Below are positions 26,034 to 35,838 of a stretch of 64,000 nucleotides of DNA, piece after piece; the stretch's first letter is position 1, and every line of letters begins with the position of its first letter. A program made the position numbers and the translations under genes. The notes beneath the pieces were generated by a model, which worked only from the letters and a program-made list of their open reading frames with translations, ran no database searches and was not told the DNA's origin. Source of the stretch: Terriglobia bacterium (GTDB lineage: Bacteria > Acidobacteriota > Terriglobia > Bryobacterales > Bryobacteraceae); contig JAJPHS010000145.1 in the NCBI GenBank assembly GCA_021325175.1, positions 1 to 64,000 on the forward strand. Reading direction: 5' to 3'.

Positions 26034-28718
26034 TCAGCCGAAGAGCCGGTCAAATAGGGCGCGCGTCCGCGTTCGGATTTCCGCCAGATTCTCCAGCCGC
26101 AGCGGGCTCCATCGGGCAACCAGCGCGGCGAGCGTGGAAAGCTGCGCTTCCGAGGAGGGCAGCCGCCCCTCGGCGTGTCCGGAAAGCAGGCGCAAGCCGT
26201 GATCGAGCGCCCGATAAAACGTCGCTGCCTCGCCTAAAAACTGCGCTTCTTCCCGATCCAGATGGCCCATGCTTTCAAGGACTTCAATCCGCGCCGGTGT
26301 ATTTAAAACCTTGAAGAAGATTCCGGCGCTTTTCAAACGCAGGTACATGAGCAGGAAATCGATATCATAGTATCCGCCGGCGCCGGCCTTCAGCGGATGC
26401 GATGCGCCCTGCTCGCGTTCCAGGCGAAGGCGCATCTGGCGCAGATCCGCGCGCGATCGCCCGCCCTGCCCGTATCTCCGCCAATCCGCCTCCTGAAGCT
26501 GATGTAAGAAAGAGTCGGCGCGCGCGGTATCGCCGGCGACGGCGCGCGATTTCATGTAGGTAATTCCTTCCCAGGCCTCGGCCGCGCGGCCGAAATAATC
26601 GAGAAACGCCGATTCGGTCTGTACCAGCGGCCCTCCGCCACCATTGGGGCGAAGTCGCGTATCGACCGCGAACATCACGCCGTCGCCGGTGTAGGCGGTA
26701 ATTAAATTGATCAGCCGCTCCGCCGCGCGGGTCCAGAACGGCATCTCCGAAGCGGCCGAATCATCCAGCACGAACACCAGATCTGCGTCGGAGGCCAGAT
26801 CAAATTCACGCATTCCCAGCCGGCCGAGCGCGATCACCCACATCGATTTGGCCGTTGCTGCGGGGGCGGATACGATCTCATAGGCGCGTGAAATCACGGA
26901 ATCGGCCAGCTCCGACGTGGCGGCGAGCGTTTCAAAGATCGGGCGGCCGTTGCAGATGCTGTCGGCCTGAATGCGCAGCATCTCCCGGCGGTACCAGCGG
27001 CGCAGCTCGCCCGCTTCCCGCGACGCAGGTTCGAGGCCGGCGGAGCGGCCGATTTCATCCACCAGCTCCGGCGTGCGAATCAGTTCCTCGGCGAAGTACG
27101 GGCTGTGCTCGAACAAATCCAGGAGACAGCGCGTGCGCGCCGGATCGCGATCGAGCCGGTCCAGGCGGTCGGCCGGAAGCCGTTCGAGGAAATGCTCGAA
27201 GGGCTGCAATCCGCGATGCAGCTCGGCGCGGCCCAGCGCCGCCGCCAGGGACGGCGCGCGATGATCGAGAGCGCGCACCAGGTTGCTTGCGGCCGGCGGC
27301 TCTTCGGCGGCGCGGGAATGCACGACGCGGTCATAAATTTCGATCACGTGCGCAAAGTGCATCCGTATTTTTTCGAGCAGCGATTCGACCGTCTCGGCGC
27401 GGGGCATCCGCCGGGCCAGCAGCTCCAGTTCTTCCGGATCGCGAGGCAGAGTGTGGGTCTGCCGGTCGTCGGCGAATTGCAGGCGATGCTCCAGATGCCG
27501 CAAAAACGTATAGGCCGACGCCAGCCGGCCATATTCGGAATCGGAGAGAAAATTTTTATCGCGCAGCCGGGCCAGCGCGAGCATAGTGCCGCCATGCCGC
27601 ACCCAGGGCTCCGCTCCGCCGTGCAGGCGTTGCAGGCACTGCACGACAAATTCGATATCGCGGATGCCCCCGCGCGCCAGCTTCACGTCGATCTGTCCGC
27701 CCGATTTTCCTGAAGCTTTCCTGGCCGCGAGCTTTTCATTCAGCCGCTCGCGGGTAACCGACAAAGCCTCGACCGCGGAAAAGTCGAGAGTGGTTGAATA
27801 AATCCGGGGCTCGACGAAATCGAGCAGCGCGCGCCCCGTCGAGCGGTCTCCGGCCGCCACTCGCGCCTTGATCAGCATTTGCAATTCCCAATCGCGCGCG
27901 CGCTTTTCGTAATACTGGCGCGCGCCCTCCAGCGACATACAAACTTCGCCGAGCCGGCCGTCGGGCCGCAGCCGCAGATCGACGCGATAGCACAGCCCTT
28001 CGGGCGTGTAGGTGGAAAGAAGCGCGGTCAGCTCATTGGCGGCGCGTTGAAAAAATTCCTTGTGTGTGACCGGATGTGGCGCAGCCGTTTCTCCGTTGGC
28101 CGAATAGAGAAACATCAGGTCGATATCGGAGCTGTAATTCAGCTCCATTCCGCCGAGCTTGCCGAGCGCGATCACCGAAAACGCCGCGCCGGGCCGGCCG
28201 TATCGCCGCTCCAGATCGGCCAGAATTCTTTCAAGCGCGGTTTCGACGATCGCATCGGCCAGCGCGGAAAGCTCGGCGGTAATTTCCGGGAGCGTCGCCA
28301 GGCCCAGAATGTCGCGCGCCACGATTCGCAGAAGCTGGCGCCGGCGGAACCGCGCCAGGTCGAGCGCGGCTGGAACGCCTTCCGGAAGCGAGCTTTGCAA
28401 GCGATCGCGAAACGCCTGCGCATCCAGCATGCCGCCGGCATCGCAAATGTCGCCGGCCCAGTCCGGATGCTCGATCAAATCCTCGGCCAGGAAATGGCTG
28501 TGGGTAAACACCGCGATCAGCGCCCGCAGGTTTTGCGAATTGACGCATTCGGCGGGAAACCTCGCAAAATAATGCAGCCCCTGTTCCGGCGCGGGCGAAG
28601 CCGCCAGCAGCAGATCGAAGTGCTGTTTCAGCCGGGGATCCATGCGGCGCGCCAGATCGGAGGCTTCTCGAATGGCGCGCTCGCGATCCTGAAGAGAAAG
28701 ATCGAGAAGACGCTGCAT
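26034..28718 (-). CDS. glnE: bifunctional [glutamine synthetase] adenylyltransferase/adenylyl-tyrosine phosphorylase
   Basis: Two nucleotidyltransferase modules (LGKLGGMELNYSSDIDLMFLY and LGRLGMREFDLASDADLVFVLD) with intervening helical domains. Confidence 0.96.
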   Translation of the reverse strand: MQRLLDLSLQDRERAIREASDLARRMDPRLKQHFDLLLAASPAPEQGLHYFARFPAECVNSQNLRALIAVFTHSHFLAEDLIEHPDWAGDICDAGGMLDAQAFRDRLQSSLPEGVPAALDLARFRRRQLLRIVARDILGLATLPEITAELSALADAIVETALERILADLERRYGRPGAAFSVIALGKLGGMELNYSSDIDLMFLYSANGETAAPHPVTHKEFFQRAANELTALLSTYTPEGLCYRVDLRLRPDGRLGEVCMSLEGARQYYEKRARDWELQMLIKARVAAGDRSTGRALLDFVEPRIYSTTLDFSAVEALSVTRERLNEKLAARKASGKSGGQIDVKLARGGIRDIEFVVQCLQRLHGGAEPWVRHGGTMLALARLRDKNFLSDSEYGRLASAYTFLRHLEHRLQFADDRQTHTLPRDPEELELLARRMPRAETVESLLEKIRMHFAHVIEIYDRVVHSRAAEEPPAASNLVRALDHRAPSLAAALGRAELHRGLQPFEHFLERLPADRLDRLDRDPARTRCLLDLFEHSPYFAEELIRTPELVDEIGRSAGLEPASREAGELRRWYRREMLRIQADSICNGRPIFETLAATSELADSVISRAYEIVSAPAATAKSMWVIALGRLGMREFDLASDADLVFVLDDSAASEMPFWTRAAERLINLITAYTGDGVMFAVDTRLRPNGGGGPLVQTESAFLDYFGRAAEAWEGITYMKSRAVAGDTARADSFLHQLQEADWRRYGQGGRSRADLRQMRLRLEREQGASHPLKAGAGGYYDIDFLLMYLRLKSAGIFFKVLNTPARIEVLESMGHLDREEAQFLGEAATFYRALDHGLRLLSGHAEGRLPSSEAQLSTLAALVARWSPLRLENLAEIRTRTRALFDRLFG

Positions 28719-28762
28719 GTCGCGGCGCTTTCATTTTACGACCGGCGAAAGGCCGCGGCGCG

Positions 28763-29068
28763 TTACTCGATCGCCGGCGGAGCCTCGACGCGGCCGCGCA
28801 GCGGGATCTCCCGCAGCGCCAGATTCAACAGCACTGCCGCGGACATGATCACCGCGCCCCAGAAAAAAATCACCTGAATGCCGTGCACCAGCGAAAACTT
28901 CACGTTCTCAAACAGGCGATTGAGCAGATCCGTTCCTCCCGGATACTGCCCGAACGCCGATTCAAGCTGCGGCCGGATCAGCGGCAGCAGCAAGGGATTG
29001 TGGAACGGCCGCAGCGCGATGTCCGGCGTGCCGCGGGGAACGGCCGCGGCGAAATCGTGCTTACATCG
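28763..29068 (-). CDS. C-terminal remainder of the MFS transporter in another frame
   Basis: KHDFAAAVPRGTPDIALRPFHNPLLLPLIRPQLESAFGQ...IQVIFFWGAVIMSAAVLLNLALREIPLRGR is a typical DHA2 C-terminus with last TM helix. Confidence 0.82.
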   Translation of the reverse strand, partial: RCKHDFAAAVPRGTPDIALRPFHNPLLLPLIRPQLESAFGQYPGGTDLLNRLFENVKFSLVHGIQVIFFWGAVIMSAAVLLNLALREIPLRGRVEAPPAIE

Positions 29069-30386
29069 TGAGCAGCACGCTTCCGAACGCAGCCACGCCG
29101 ACCGTGCTGCCGATGGAGCGAAAGAACTGCGTCGAGGCCGTCGCCGTGCCCATGTGCTCGCGCGGCGCGGCGTTCTGCACCGCGACGGTGTAAACCGGCT
29201 GCACAAATCCAAGGCCGATTCCCGAAAGCACCATGCCCGCGATCACCATCACGTGCGGCGTCGTTAATCCCATTCGCGCGAAAACGATCATTCCCGCCGC
29301 GCTGAACAGCGTTCCGGCGATGGCCAGGGTCTTGTATTTTCCAGACCGCGAGGTCACCTGGCCGCCGAAGATATTGCCGAAGACCGCGGCCAGCATCATC
29401 GGCGTCAGAAGCGATCCCGAGCGCGTCGCCGAAACCCCCAGCACGCCTTGCATGTACAGCGGAAGATAAATGATAACGCCGAACATCCCGATGCCGACGA
29501 TGAAATTCGCGAAGGAGCAGATGCTGATCACCGGATCGCGAAACAGCGTCAACGGAAGCACCGGCTCCTTGGCGCGCGTTTCGACAAAAAGAAACGCGGC
29601 AAGCATCACCGCCGCAGCGGCCAGCAGCGTTTCGACGCGCGCCGAGCCCCAGCCGTAATCGGTCACCCAGGTCAGGGCGAGCAGCAGCGGAACCAGGCAC
29701 GACGCCAGCGTGAGCACTCCCCACCAATCAATGATGCGCCGCATCTGCCGCGGCTTGAAATTGGGAAACTCGAAATAAATCGCCGCGATCGCGAGAACGC
29801 CCACCGGCAGGTTCACGTAGAAGCAGGCGCGCCAGGAAAAATTGTCGGTCAGCCATCCGCCCAGGGTGGGGCCGAAAATGGAGGCCGCGCCGAACATCGC
29901 CGCGAACAGTCCCTGATATTTTCCGCGTTCGATGGGCGAAAAAACATCTCCGACGATGGTGAACACCAACCCGAACATGATGCCCGCGCCGAGCCCTTGC
30001 AATCCGCGGAAAAGAATCAACTGCGACATCCCGTCGATGGGGAGCAAAGTAATTTTCCCCGCCGCTCCGCACAAGGCCGAGGATGCGACAAACATCGCCG
30101 CGCCGGCCAGAAAAAACCATTTGCGGCCGTAAATGTCGGATAATTTCGCGAATACGGGCAGACAAATGGTGGAAGTAAGCAGGTAAGTGGTCGCGACCCA
30201 GGGATAGCGGTCGAATCCGGAAAGCGAAGCGATGATGCGCGGCTCCGCGGTCCCGACGATGGTCTGATCCAGCGCGGCGAGCAGCAGACACATCATCAGG
30301 CCGGCCATGGTCCCGATGAATTGCGGTCGCGTCAGGCGAACAAAGCCGGAGGTATACAACTTAGGCTCGGCAGCGGAAATCCCCAT
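29061..30386 (-). CDS. DHA2-family MFS drug transporter, N-terminal ORF ending at a premature stop (frameshift near 29065)
   Basis: EmrB/QacA pattern LDQTIVGTAEPRIIASLSG.., WVATTYLLTSTICLPVFAKLSDIYGRK; ORF ends ...FGSVLLTM*. Confidence 0.92.
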   Translation of the reverse strand: MGISAAEPKLYTSGFVRLTRPQFIGTMAGLMMCLLLAALDQTIVGTAEPRIIASLSGFDRYPWVATTYLLTSTICLPVFAKLSDIYGRKWFFLAGAAMFVASSALCGAAGKITLLPIDGMSQLILFRGLQGLGAGIMFGLVFTIVGDVFSPIERGKYQGLFAAMFGAASIFGPTLGGWLTDNFSWRACFYVNLPVGVLAIAAIYFEFPNFKPRQMRRIIDWWGVLTLASCLVPLLLALTWVTDYGWGSARVETLLAAAAVMLAAFLFVETRAKEPVLPLTLFRDPVISICSFANFIVGIGMFGVIIYLPLYMQGVLGVSATRSGSLLTPMMLAAVFGNIFGGQVTSRSGKYKTLAIAGTLFSAAGMIVFARMGLTTPHVMVIAGMVLSGIGLGFVQPVYTVAVQNAAPREHMGTATASTQFFRSIGSTVGVAAFGSVLLTM

Positions 30387-30534
30387 TTAGTAATTGTATC
30401 GGGTATTCGGAAACGGGAATTAGCTCACACCTGATCGGCGATTCTCTTTTGTGGTGTAATGCGTCTCGATTCGGAATTTTCCTAATAAAAACAGCCGCAC
30501 CGTTGGTCTATCAACTGCTCCATCTTCGCCAAAC

Positions 30535-32700
30535 ATGGCTGCGACGTCGCACATCGCTCCCGTTTCGGCACAGCCGCCCAGCCGTCCGCATACGGCTAAT
30601 CCGCCGCGCGCGAACGCGAAGGCTCTGCCGGCGGCGAATGGCGCGGCGCCGAAGATCAAAACGGCGTCCCGATTTGGCAATCTCGGCGAGCTGAGTGTTC
30701 CTCTGGCGGTGCTCGGCATCGTGATGGCGATGATCCTGCCAATCCCCTCGTTTCTGCTGGATATCCTGATCAGCGCCAATATCACGATCTCCGTCATCGT
30801 CCTGATGGTTTCGATGTACATCAGCCGGCCGGTTGAATTCAGTGTTTTTCCGACGTCGCTGCTGCTGCTTACGCTGTTTCGCCTGGCCCTGAATATTTCT
30901 TCTTCGCGCCTGATTCTGATCCACGGAAATTCCGGAACCCGCGCGGCCGGGCAGGTGATCGAGGCCTTCGGCAATTTTGTAGTCGGGGGAAACTACATCA
31001 TCGGCGTCGTCATTTTTCTGGTGTTGATCGCCATTCAATACGTCGTGATCAATCACGGCGCGGTCCGCATTTCCGAAGTAACCGCGCGTTTCACCCTCGA
31101 CGCGCTTCCGGGAAAACAAATGTCGATCGATTCCGATTTGAACACCGGATTAATCGATGAAGCCGAAGCCAGAACACGACGCAAAAATCTTGCCGCGGAA
31201 GCAGAGTTCTATGGCGCTATGGACGGCGCGAGCCGATTCACACAACGGGACGCCGTCGCCAGCATTTTGATCACGGCAATCAACATCATCGCCGGGTTCC
31301 TGATCGGCGTGTTCCAGCATGGCATGGATCTGCAACGCGCATTAAGCACTTATACCGTTCTGACTATCGGTGACGGACTGGTGACAGTGATTCCCGCGCT
31401 GATGGTTTCCGTTTCGGGCGGTTTGATCATTACGCGTACCAGTTCGGATGGAAAAGTCGGATCGGATGTGCGGAAACAGGTGTTCAGCAATCCTCAACCG
31501 CTCATGTTATCGGGCGCGGTGCTGGTCGCGATGGCCGCCTTCCCCGGACTGCCTACGATTCCTTTCTTAGCCCTGGGAACCGGCGTGGGGTATGCGGGAT
31601 ATCGGATTCGCAAGAAGCTCGATGCCGAAGCCGCCGCGCCGGATCCGAAACCGCCGGCGCCCAAAGAAAATCTTGAATCGCTGCTGAAGGTGGAGCCGCT
31701 TGCGGTCGAAGTTGGATTGGGGCTTGTGAAATTGGTTGAAGGCGCCCAGAATTCCCCGCTACTGAAGCGGATTGCCGGTATTCGCAAGCAGATGGCTTCC
31801 GATTTGGGATACATGGTGCCGCCGGTGCGCGTCACCGATAACCTGCAACTGAAAGCGAACGAGTATGTTGTTCTGCTAAAAGGCGCGGAGATCGGCCGTT
31901 TCGAACTGATGCAGGGTTGCAATCTGGCGATCCATCCCGGGACGGGCTCGAACGCCGCCCCGCCGATTGAAGGTATCCCAGCCAAGGAACCGGCGTTCGG
32001 AATTCAGGCGTTTTGGATCAAGCCCGATAAATCCGATCTTGCGCGCTCCAACGGATTCACGGTGGTGGATGCGGTGAGCGTGGTCGGAACGCATCTTGCC
32101 GAATTGGTCCGGCGGCACGCGTTTGAGCTGCTGTCGCGCCAGGACACTAAGAACATTCTGGATCGCGTCGCTCAAGAAAATCCCAAAGTCGTCGAGGATC
32201 TGGTGCCGAAATTGCTCCCGATGGCGAGCGTGCAGAAAGTTTTCCAGAATTTGTTGCGTGAGCGGGTTTCGATTCGGGACTCGGTCACCATTCTGGAAGC
32301 GCTCGGTGAGGCGGCCGCGGTGACCAAGAATCCGATCCTTCTCACCGAGTATGCACGCCAGGCGATTCGCCGCATGGTGGTAAAGCCATATTTGAATCCG
32401 TCGGGCGAGCTGCCGGCGTTTTTCCTCGATTCGCAGATCGAACAAACCATCGAGAAATCGATCGAGTATACCGAACAGACCAGCCATCTCAATCTTTCGC
32501 CACAAAAGGCGCGCGAGATTCTGGAGCGTGTGGCGCGGTCGGCCGGGCCGGCCGATTCCTCGGTGGCCATCGTCACCAGCTCCGCGGCGCGCTACTTTTT
32601 GCGGCAAATCGTCGAGGGGTCGCTGCCGAATGTCTCTATTCTTTCTCATAACGAAATTCCGGCCGGCGTTCGCGTCGTGTCGTTAGGGCTGATTCAATGA
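30535..32700 (+). CDS. flhA: flagellar biosynthesis protein FlhA
   Basis: FHIPEP family: multiple TM, VFPTSLLLLTLFRLALNISSSRLIL, FVVGGNYIIGVVIFLVLIAIQYVVI. Confidence 0.97.
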   Translation: MAATSHIAPVSAQPPSRPHTANPPRANAKALPAANGAAPKIKTASRFGNLGELSVPLAVLGIVMAMILPIPSFLLDILISANITISVIVLMVSMYISRPVEFSVFPTSLLLLTLFRLALNISSSRLILIHGNSGTRAAGQVIEAFGNFVVGGNYIIGVVIFLVLIAIQYVVINHGAVRISEVTARFTLDALPGKQMSIDSDLNTGLIDEAEARTRRKNLAAEAEFYGAMDGASRFTQRDAVASILITAINIIAGFLIGVFQHGMDLQRALSTYTVLTIGDGLVTVIPALMVSVSGGLIITRTSSDGKVGSDVRKQVFSNPQPLMLSGAVLVAMAAFPGLPTIPFLALGTGVGYAGYRIRKKLDAEAAAPDPKPPAPKENLESLLKVEPLAVEVGLGLVKLVEGAQNSPLLKRIAGIRKQMASDLGYMVPPVRVTDNLQLKANEYVVLLKGAEIGRFELMQGCNLAIHPGTGSNAAPPIEGIPAKEPAFGIQAFWIKPDKSDLARSNGFTVVDAVSVVGTHLAELVRRHAFELLSRQDTKNILDRVAQENPKVVEDLVPKLLPMASVQKVFQNLLRERVSIRDSVTILEALGEAAAVTKNPILLTEYARQAIRRMVVKPYLNPSGELPAFFLDSQIEQTIEKSIEYTEQTSHLNLSPQKAREILERVARSAGPADSSVAIVTSSAARYFLRQIVEGSLPNVSILSHNEIPAGVRVVSLGLIQ

Positions 32701-33743
32701 GGCTGAAAAGTTATTTCTCGGGAACCGTGGAAGCGGCCATGGAACTGGCGCGCAAGGAGCTGGGCGAGGACGCCTTGCTGGTGCATGCCCGTCCGGCGAT
32801 GCCGGAGACCAGGCATCTGGGAGCTTATGAAGTCGTGTTCGGCAGCAATGCGCCGCTGAATCCGCATCCGGCCGCGCCGAAAACGGAAGGGGCTACGCCC
32901 GACCACCTGCGCCGCGATCTGGCCGAAATGAAGCGGGAAATCGAGCGCCTGTCGAAGTGCCTCTCCGGCGCGCGCATTTTCTCCGAGCCGGCCAGTGAAG
33001 AATCCGAGCGATGCGCGCATCTGATCGCGAACGAGCTGGATCCGATGATCGCGCAGGCGGTGGCGCGCGGAGCTTCGCTCGATGAATTTTTCCAAGTGGA
33101 CGCCACGCTGGGGCGGCGCGGCGCAAATCGGGCCGTGGTGGCGCTGGTGGGACCTCCGGGAGCCGGCAAGACCACCACGCTGGTGAAGCTGGCCGCGCGT
33201 TACGGGCTCGCCTCACGCAAGCCGGCGCAGATTCTTTCGGCGGATGTGTTCCGCATCGCCGCGGCCGATCAGCTTCGTTCGCTCGCCGCGATTCTCGGCA
33301 TCGGCTGCGATGTGGTCGAAACGCCGGTCGCGCTGGCCCAGGCGATTGAAGAGCATCGCCACAAGGATTTTGTCTTTATCGACACGCCGGGGCTGGGCCG
33401 CGACGACATGGAAGATGGAACGGACCTGGCGCGGCTGATCGCGTCGCATCCCGAGATCGACACCCATCTGGTGCTTTCCGCCTCCATGAAGCCTGCCGAT
33501 ATGGCGCGGGTGATCGAGCGCTATGAGATTTTCCAGCCGAAGAAGTTTTTGTTCACGCGCATCGACGAAACGGCGAGCTTCGGAGCGCTGCTCAATGAAG
33601 CCTGGCGCCGGGAGCGTCCTATTTCGTTTCTGGCAACGGGGCAACAGATTCCCGACGATCTGGAAGCGGCGACCAGGGAAAAAATAGGCGGGCTCATTAC
33701 GGGTCCGGCCATCTGCACACGAACGGCGGGAGCAGCGGCATGA
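32697..33743 (+). CDS. flhF: flagellar biosynthesis SRP-like GTPase FlhF
   Basis: MRLKSYFSGTVEAAMELARKELGEDALLVHARP N-terminus; G1 LVGPPGAGKTTTLVKLA; FIDTPGLGRDD. Confidence 0.95.
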   Translation: MRLKSYFSGTVEAAMELARKELGEDALLVHARPAMPETRHLGAYEVVFGSNAPLNPHPAAPKTEGATPDHLRRDLAEMKREIERLSKCLSGARIFSEPASEESERCAHLIANELDPMIAQAVARGASLDEFFQVDATLGRRGANRAVVALVGPPGAGKTTTLVKLAARYGLASRKPAQILSADVFRIAAADQLRSLAAILGIGCDVVETPVALAQAIEEHRHKDFVFIDTPGLGRDDMEDGTDLARLIASHPEIDTHLVLSASMKPADMARVIERYEIFQPKKFLFTRIDETASFGALLNEAWRRERPISFLATGQQIPDDLEAATREKIGGLITGPAICTRTAGAAA

Positions 33744-34546
33744 AAGGCGCAACAAGAATGGAACCCAGTGCGAAGCAGCAGGCGGCCGCGCTCGGCCGGA
33801 TCGGCGCCTACGGTTCTCCCGCGATCAGCGCGCAGGAGCGCGAGGAGCTGATCCTCGAACATCTGCCACAGGTGAGGCTGATCGCGCGGCGAATTCACGA
33901 CCGGCTGCCGGAAAGCGTCAATCTGGAGGATTTGATCTCAACCGGCATTGTCGGGCTGATCGCCGCCATCGACCGTTTCGATCCCTCGCAGAACGTGAAG
34001 CTCAAGACGTACGCGGAATATAAGATCCGCGGCGCGATTCTGGACAGCTTGCGCGGCCTGGACTGGGCGCCGCGCCAGCAGCGCAAGCGCGCCAAGCAGA
34101 TCGAAGCGGCGATCTGCGCGGCCGAGCAAAAGCTGCACCGCTCGCCGACCGAAGAGGAGATCGCCGCGGAGCTGGGCCAGACGATTGAGGAATATCACGC
34201 CTGGCTGGTCGATTCGCGCGGCCTCACGCTGGGAAGTCTGGAAACCTCGGGAGGTGACGAAGAAAATCACGATTTATTGAAATATGTCGCCGACGGCGAG
34301 GAATCCTGGCCCTCGCGCATTGTGGAGCGGAGCGAGCTTCAGAAACTGCTGGCCTCGGCGATCGCCAAAATGCCGGACATCGAAAAAACGGTGCTGAGCC
34401 TGTATTACCACGAGGAGCTGACGCTGCGCGAAATTTCGAAAATCGTCCACCTGCACGAATCCCGTATCTCGCAATTGAAGACGCAGGCGATTTTGCGCCT
34501 TCGCGCGATCATGGAAAAATCCTGGCCCAGCCCGCGCGGAGTTTAA
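33740..34546 (+). CDS. fliA: RNA polymerase sigma factor FliA/WhiG family (sigma-28)
   Basis: Regions 2-4 readable: VNLEDLISTGIVGLIAAIDRFDPS, EYKIRGAILDSLRGLDWAPR, LTLREISKIVHLHESRISQLK. Confidence 0.95.
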   Translation: MKGATRMEPSAKQQAAALGRIGAYGSPAISAQEREELILEHLPQVRLIARRIHDRLPESVNLEDLISTGIVGLIAAIDRFDPSQNVKLKTYAEYKIRGAILDSLRGLDWAPRQQRKRAKQIEAAICAAEQKLHRSPTEEEIAAELGQTIEEYHAWLVDSRGLTLGSLETSGGDEENHDLLKYVADGEESWPSRIVERSELQKLLASAIAKMPDIEKTVLSLYYHEELTLREISKIVHLHESRISQLKTQAILRLRAIMEKSWPSPRGV

Positions 34547-35311
34547 TTGAACGACGCAATCCAAAACCGGCTGCTGAACGAGCTCGCCTCCAATCTTGCC
34601 TCCGCTTTCGAAGGCATGACCGGCGAACGCCCGCAAATCTCGACCGAAGCTTCCAGTGGGGAGCCGCATACCAGCGCGCTCCTGCGGCGCGAACAATTTT
34701 CCGGAGTGCCCGGCGCGATCTGGATCGCGGCGGCCGAGCCGGATTGGCTCGCCGGCGGGGCTCTTGTTCTGGAGGCGGCAGGAATCACCGAAAGCGACCC
34801 CGAAAAACACAAGGCAGAATTTCAGGAAATCGTTGAGCAGGCGGTTTCCGGCGTGGCTCGAGCCATGTCGCAATGGCTCGGACGCGAAGTCCAACGCGAG
34901 CAGCGCGAGGAAACGCCGCCCGCCGCAGCGGCCTGGAGTGCGATTGAAGTGCGCCAGGGCAAATCGCGATTCCACCTGCTGGCCGCGATCGAGCCGGAAC
35001 TGGCGGCGGCATTCGCTCAACCCGAGCAAGCCCTGGAGGTGCGCGACAAGCCGCCCGCGTTCGATCTTCTGCTCGACGTGGAGCTGCCCCTCAGCGTCTC
35101 GTTCGGGCGCGCGGAGGTGCCGCTCAAGGATGTTCTCAAGCTGACCACCGGATCGATCGTGGAGCTGAATCGCGAGATCGGCGATCAGGTGGAGGTGATC
35201 GTAAATAACTGCGTCATCGCGCGTGGCGAGGTGGTGACGCTCGATGGAAATTTCGGCGTGCGAATTCAGGAAGTAATCAGCCGCCACGAGCGTTGGAAAA
35301 CGCTCGGCTAA
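34547..35311 (+). CDS. FliN/FliY-like flagellar motor switch protein with extra N-terminal domain
   Basis: C-terminal SpoA/FliN domain LLLDVELPLSVSFGRAEVPLKDVLKLTTGSIVELNREIGDQVEVIVNNCVIARGEVVTLDGNFGVRI. Confidence 0.9.
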   Translation: MNDAIQNRLLNELASNLASAFEGMTGERPQISTEASSGEPHTSALLRREQFSGVPGAIWIAAAEPDWLAGGALVLEAAGITESDPEKHKAEFQEIVEQAVSGVARAMSQWLGREVQREQREETPPAAAAWSAIEVRQGKSRFHLLAAIEPELAAAFAQPEQALEVRDKPPAFDLLLDVELPLSVSFGRAEVPLKDVLKLTTGSIVELNREIGDQVEVIVNNCVIARGEVVTLDGNFGVRIQEVISRHERWKTLG

Positions 35312-35344
35312 AGAAGCCGTTGGAAGAGCCTCGGTTAAGGAAGC
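35291..35344. repeat. imperfect 27-bp tandem duplication spanning the fliN-like stop codon
   Basis: CGTTGGAAAACGCTCGGCTAAAGAAGC followed immediately by CGTTGGAAGAGCCTCGGTTAAGGAAGC (22/27 identical). Confidence 0.9.
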
Positions 35345-35357
35345 AGGTGAGAAAATC

Positions 35358-35720
35358 ATGGGACACGTTCTATTCCAATACGCCCTGCTGGCGGCCGGAT
35401 TAATCGGCGCGCTGGCGCTGTTCCTCAGCGTAAAGCGGGAGATCCAGCGCGATGCCGCTAGCAACCGCAAGCGGCTGGAGGAGATGGCGGCGCGCGTTGG
35501 CGAATTTCAGAAGATCGCCCCCGAGCCGGTGTACATTCCGGTTCCGGCGGCGCGTTCCGGCTTGAACCTGAGCAAGCGCGTGCAGGCGATGCGCATGGTT
35601 CGGCGGAACGAGGACGTGTCCACCGTCGCCGCAGCGCTGGGCGTGACGCGCAAAGAAGTTGAGTTGCTGGTGCGTGTACAATCCCTGAGCCGCGAGTCCG
35701 TCGCGCGCGCCCGCAAGTAG
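35358..35720 (+). CDS. hypothetical membrane-anchored protein (DUF2802-like, flagellar-linked)
   Basis: N-terminal TM, C-terminal helical VQAMRMVRRNEDVSTVAAALGVTRKEVELLVRV resembling a small HTH. Confidence 0.72.
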   Translation: MGHVLFQYALLAAGLIGALALFLSVKREIQRDAASNRKRLEEMAARVGEFQKIAPEPVYIPVPAARSGLNLSKRVQAMRMVRRNEDVSTVAAALGVTRKEVELLVRVQSLSRESVARARK

Positions 35721-35838
35721 CTGAATTGCGAACCCGCCTTCCCTCTTCCCGGACTCTTTGATGCCGAGTACCATTACCTCCTAATCGCGAAGTACCTTGC
35801 TGTGTTTCGCGGCGCGTCCCAGACTTATAAGCGGAAAG

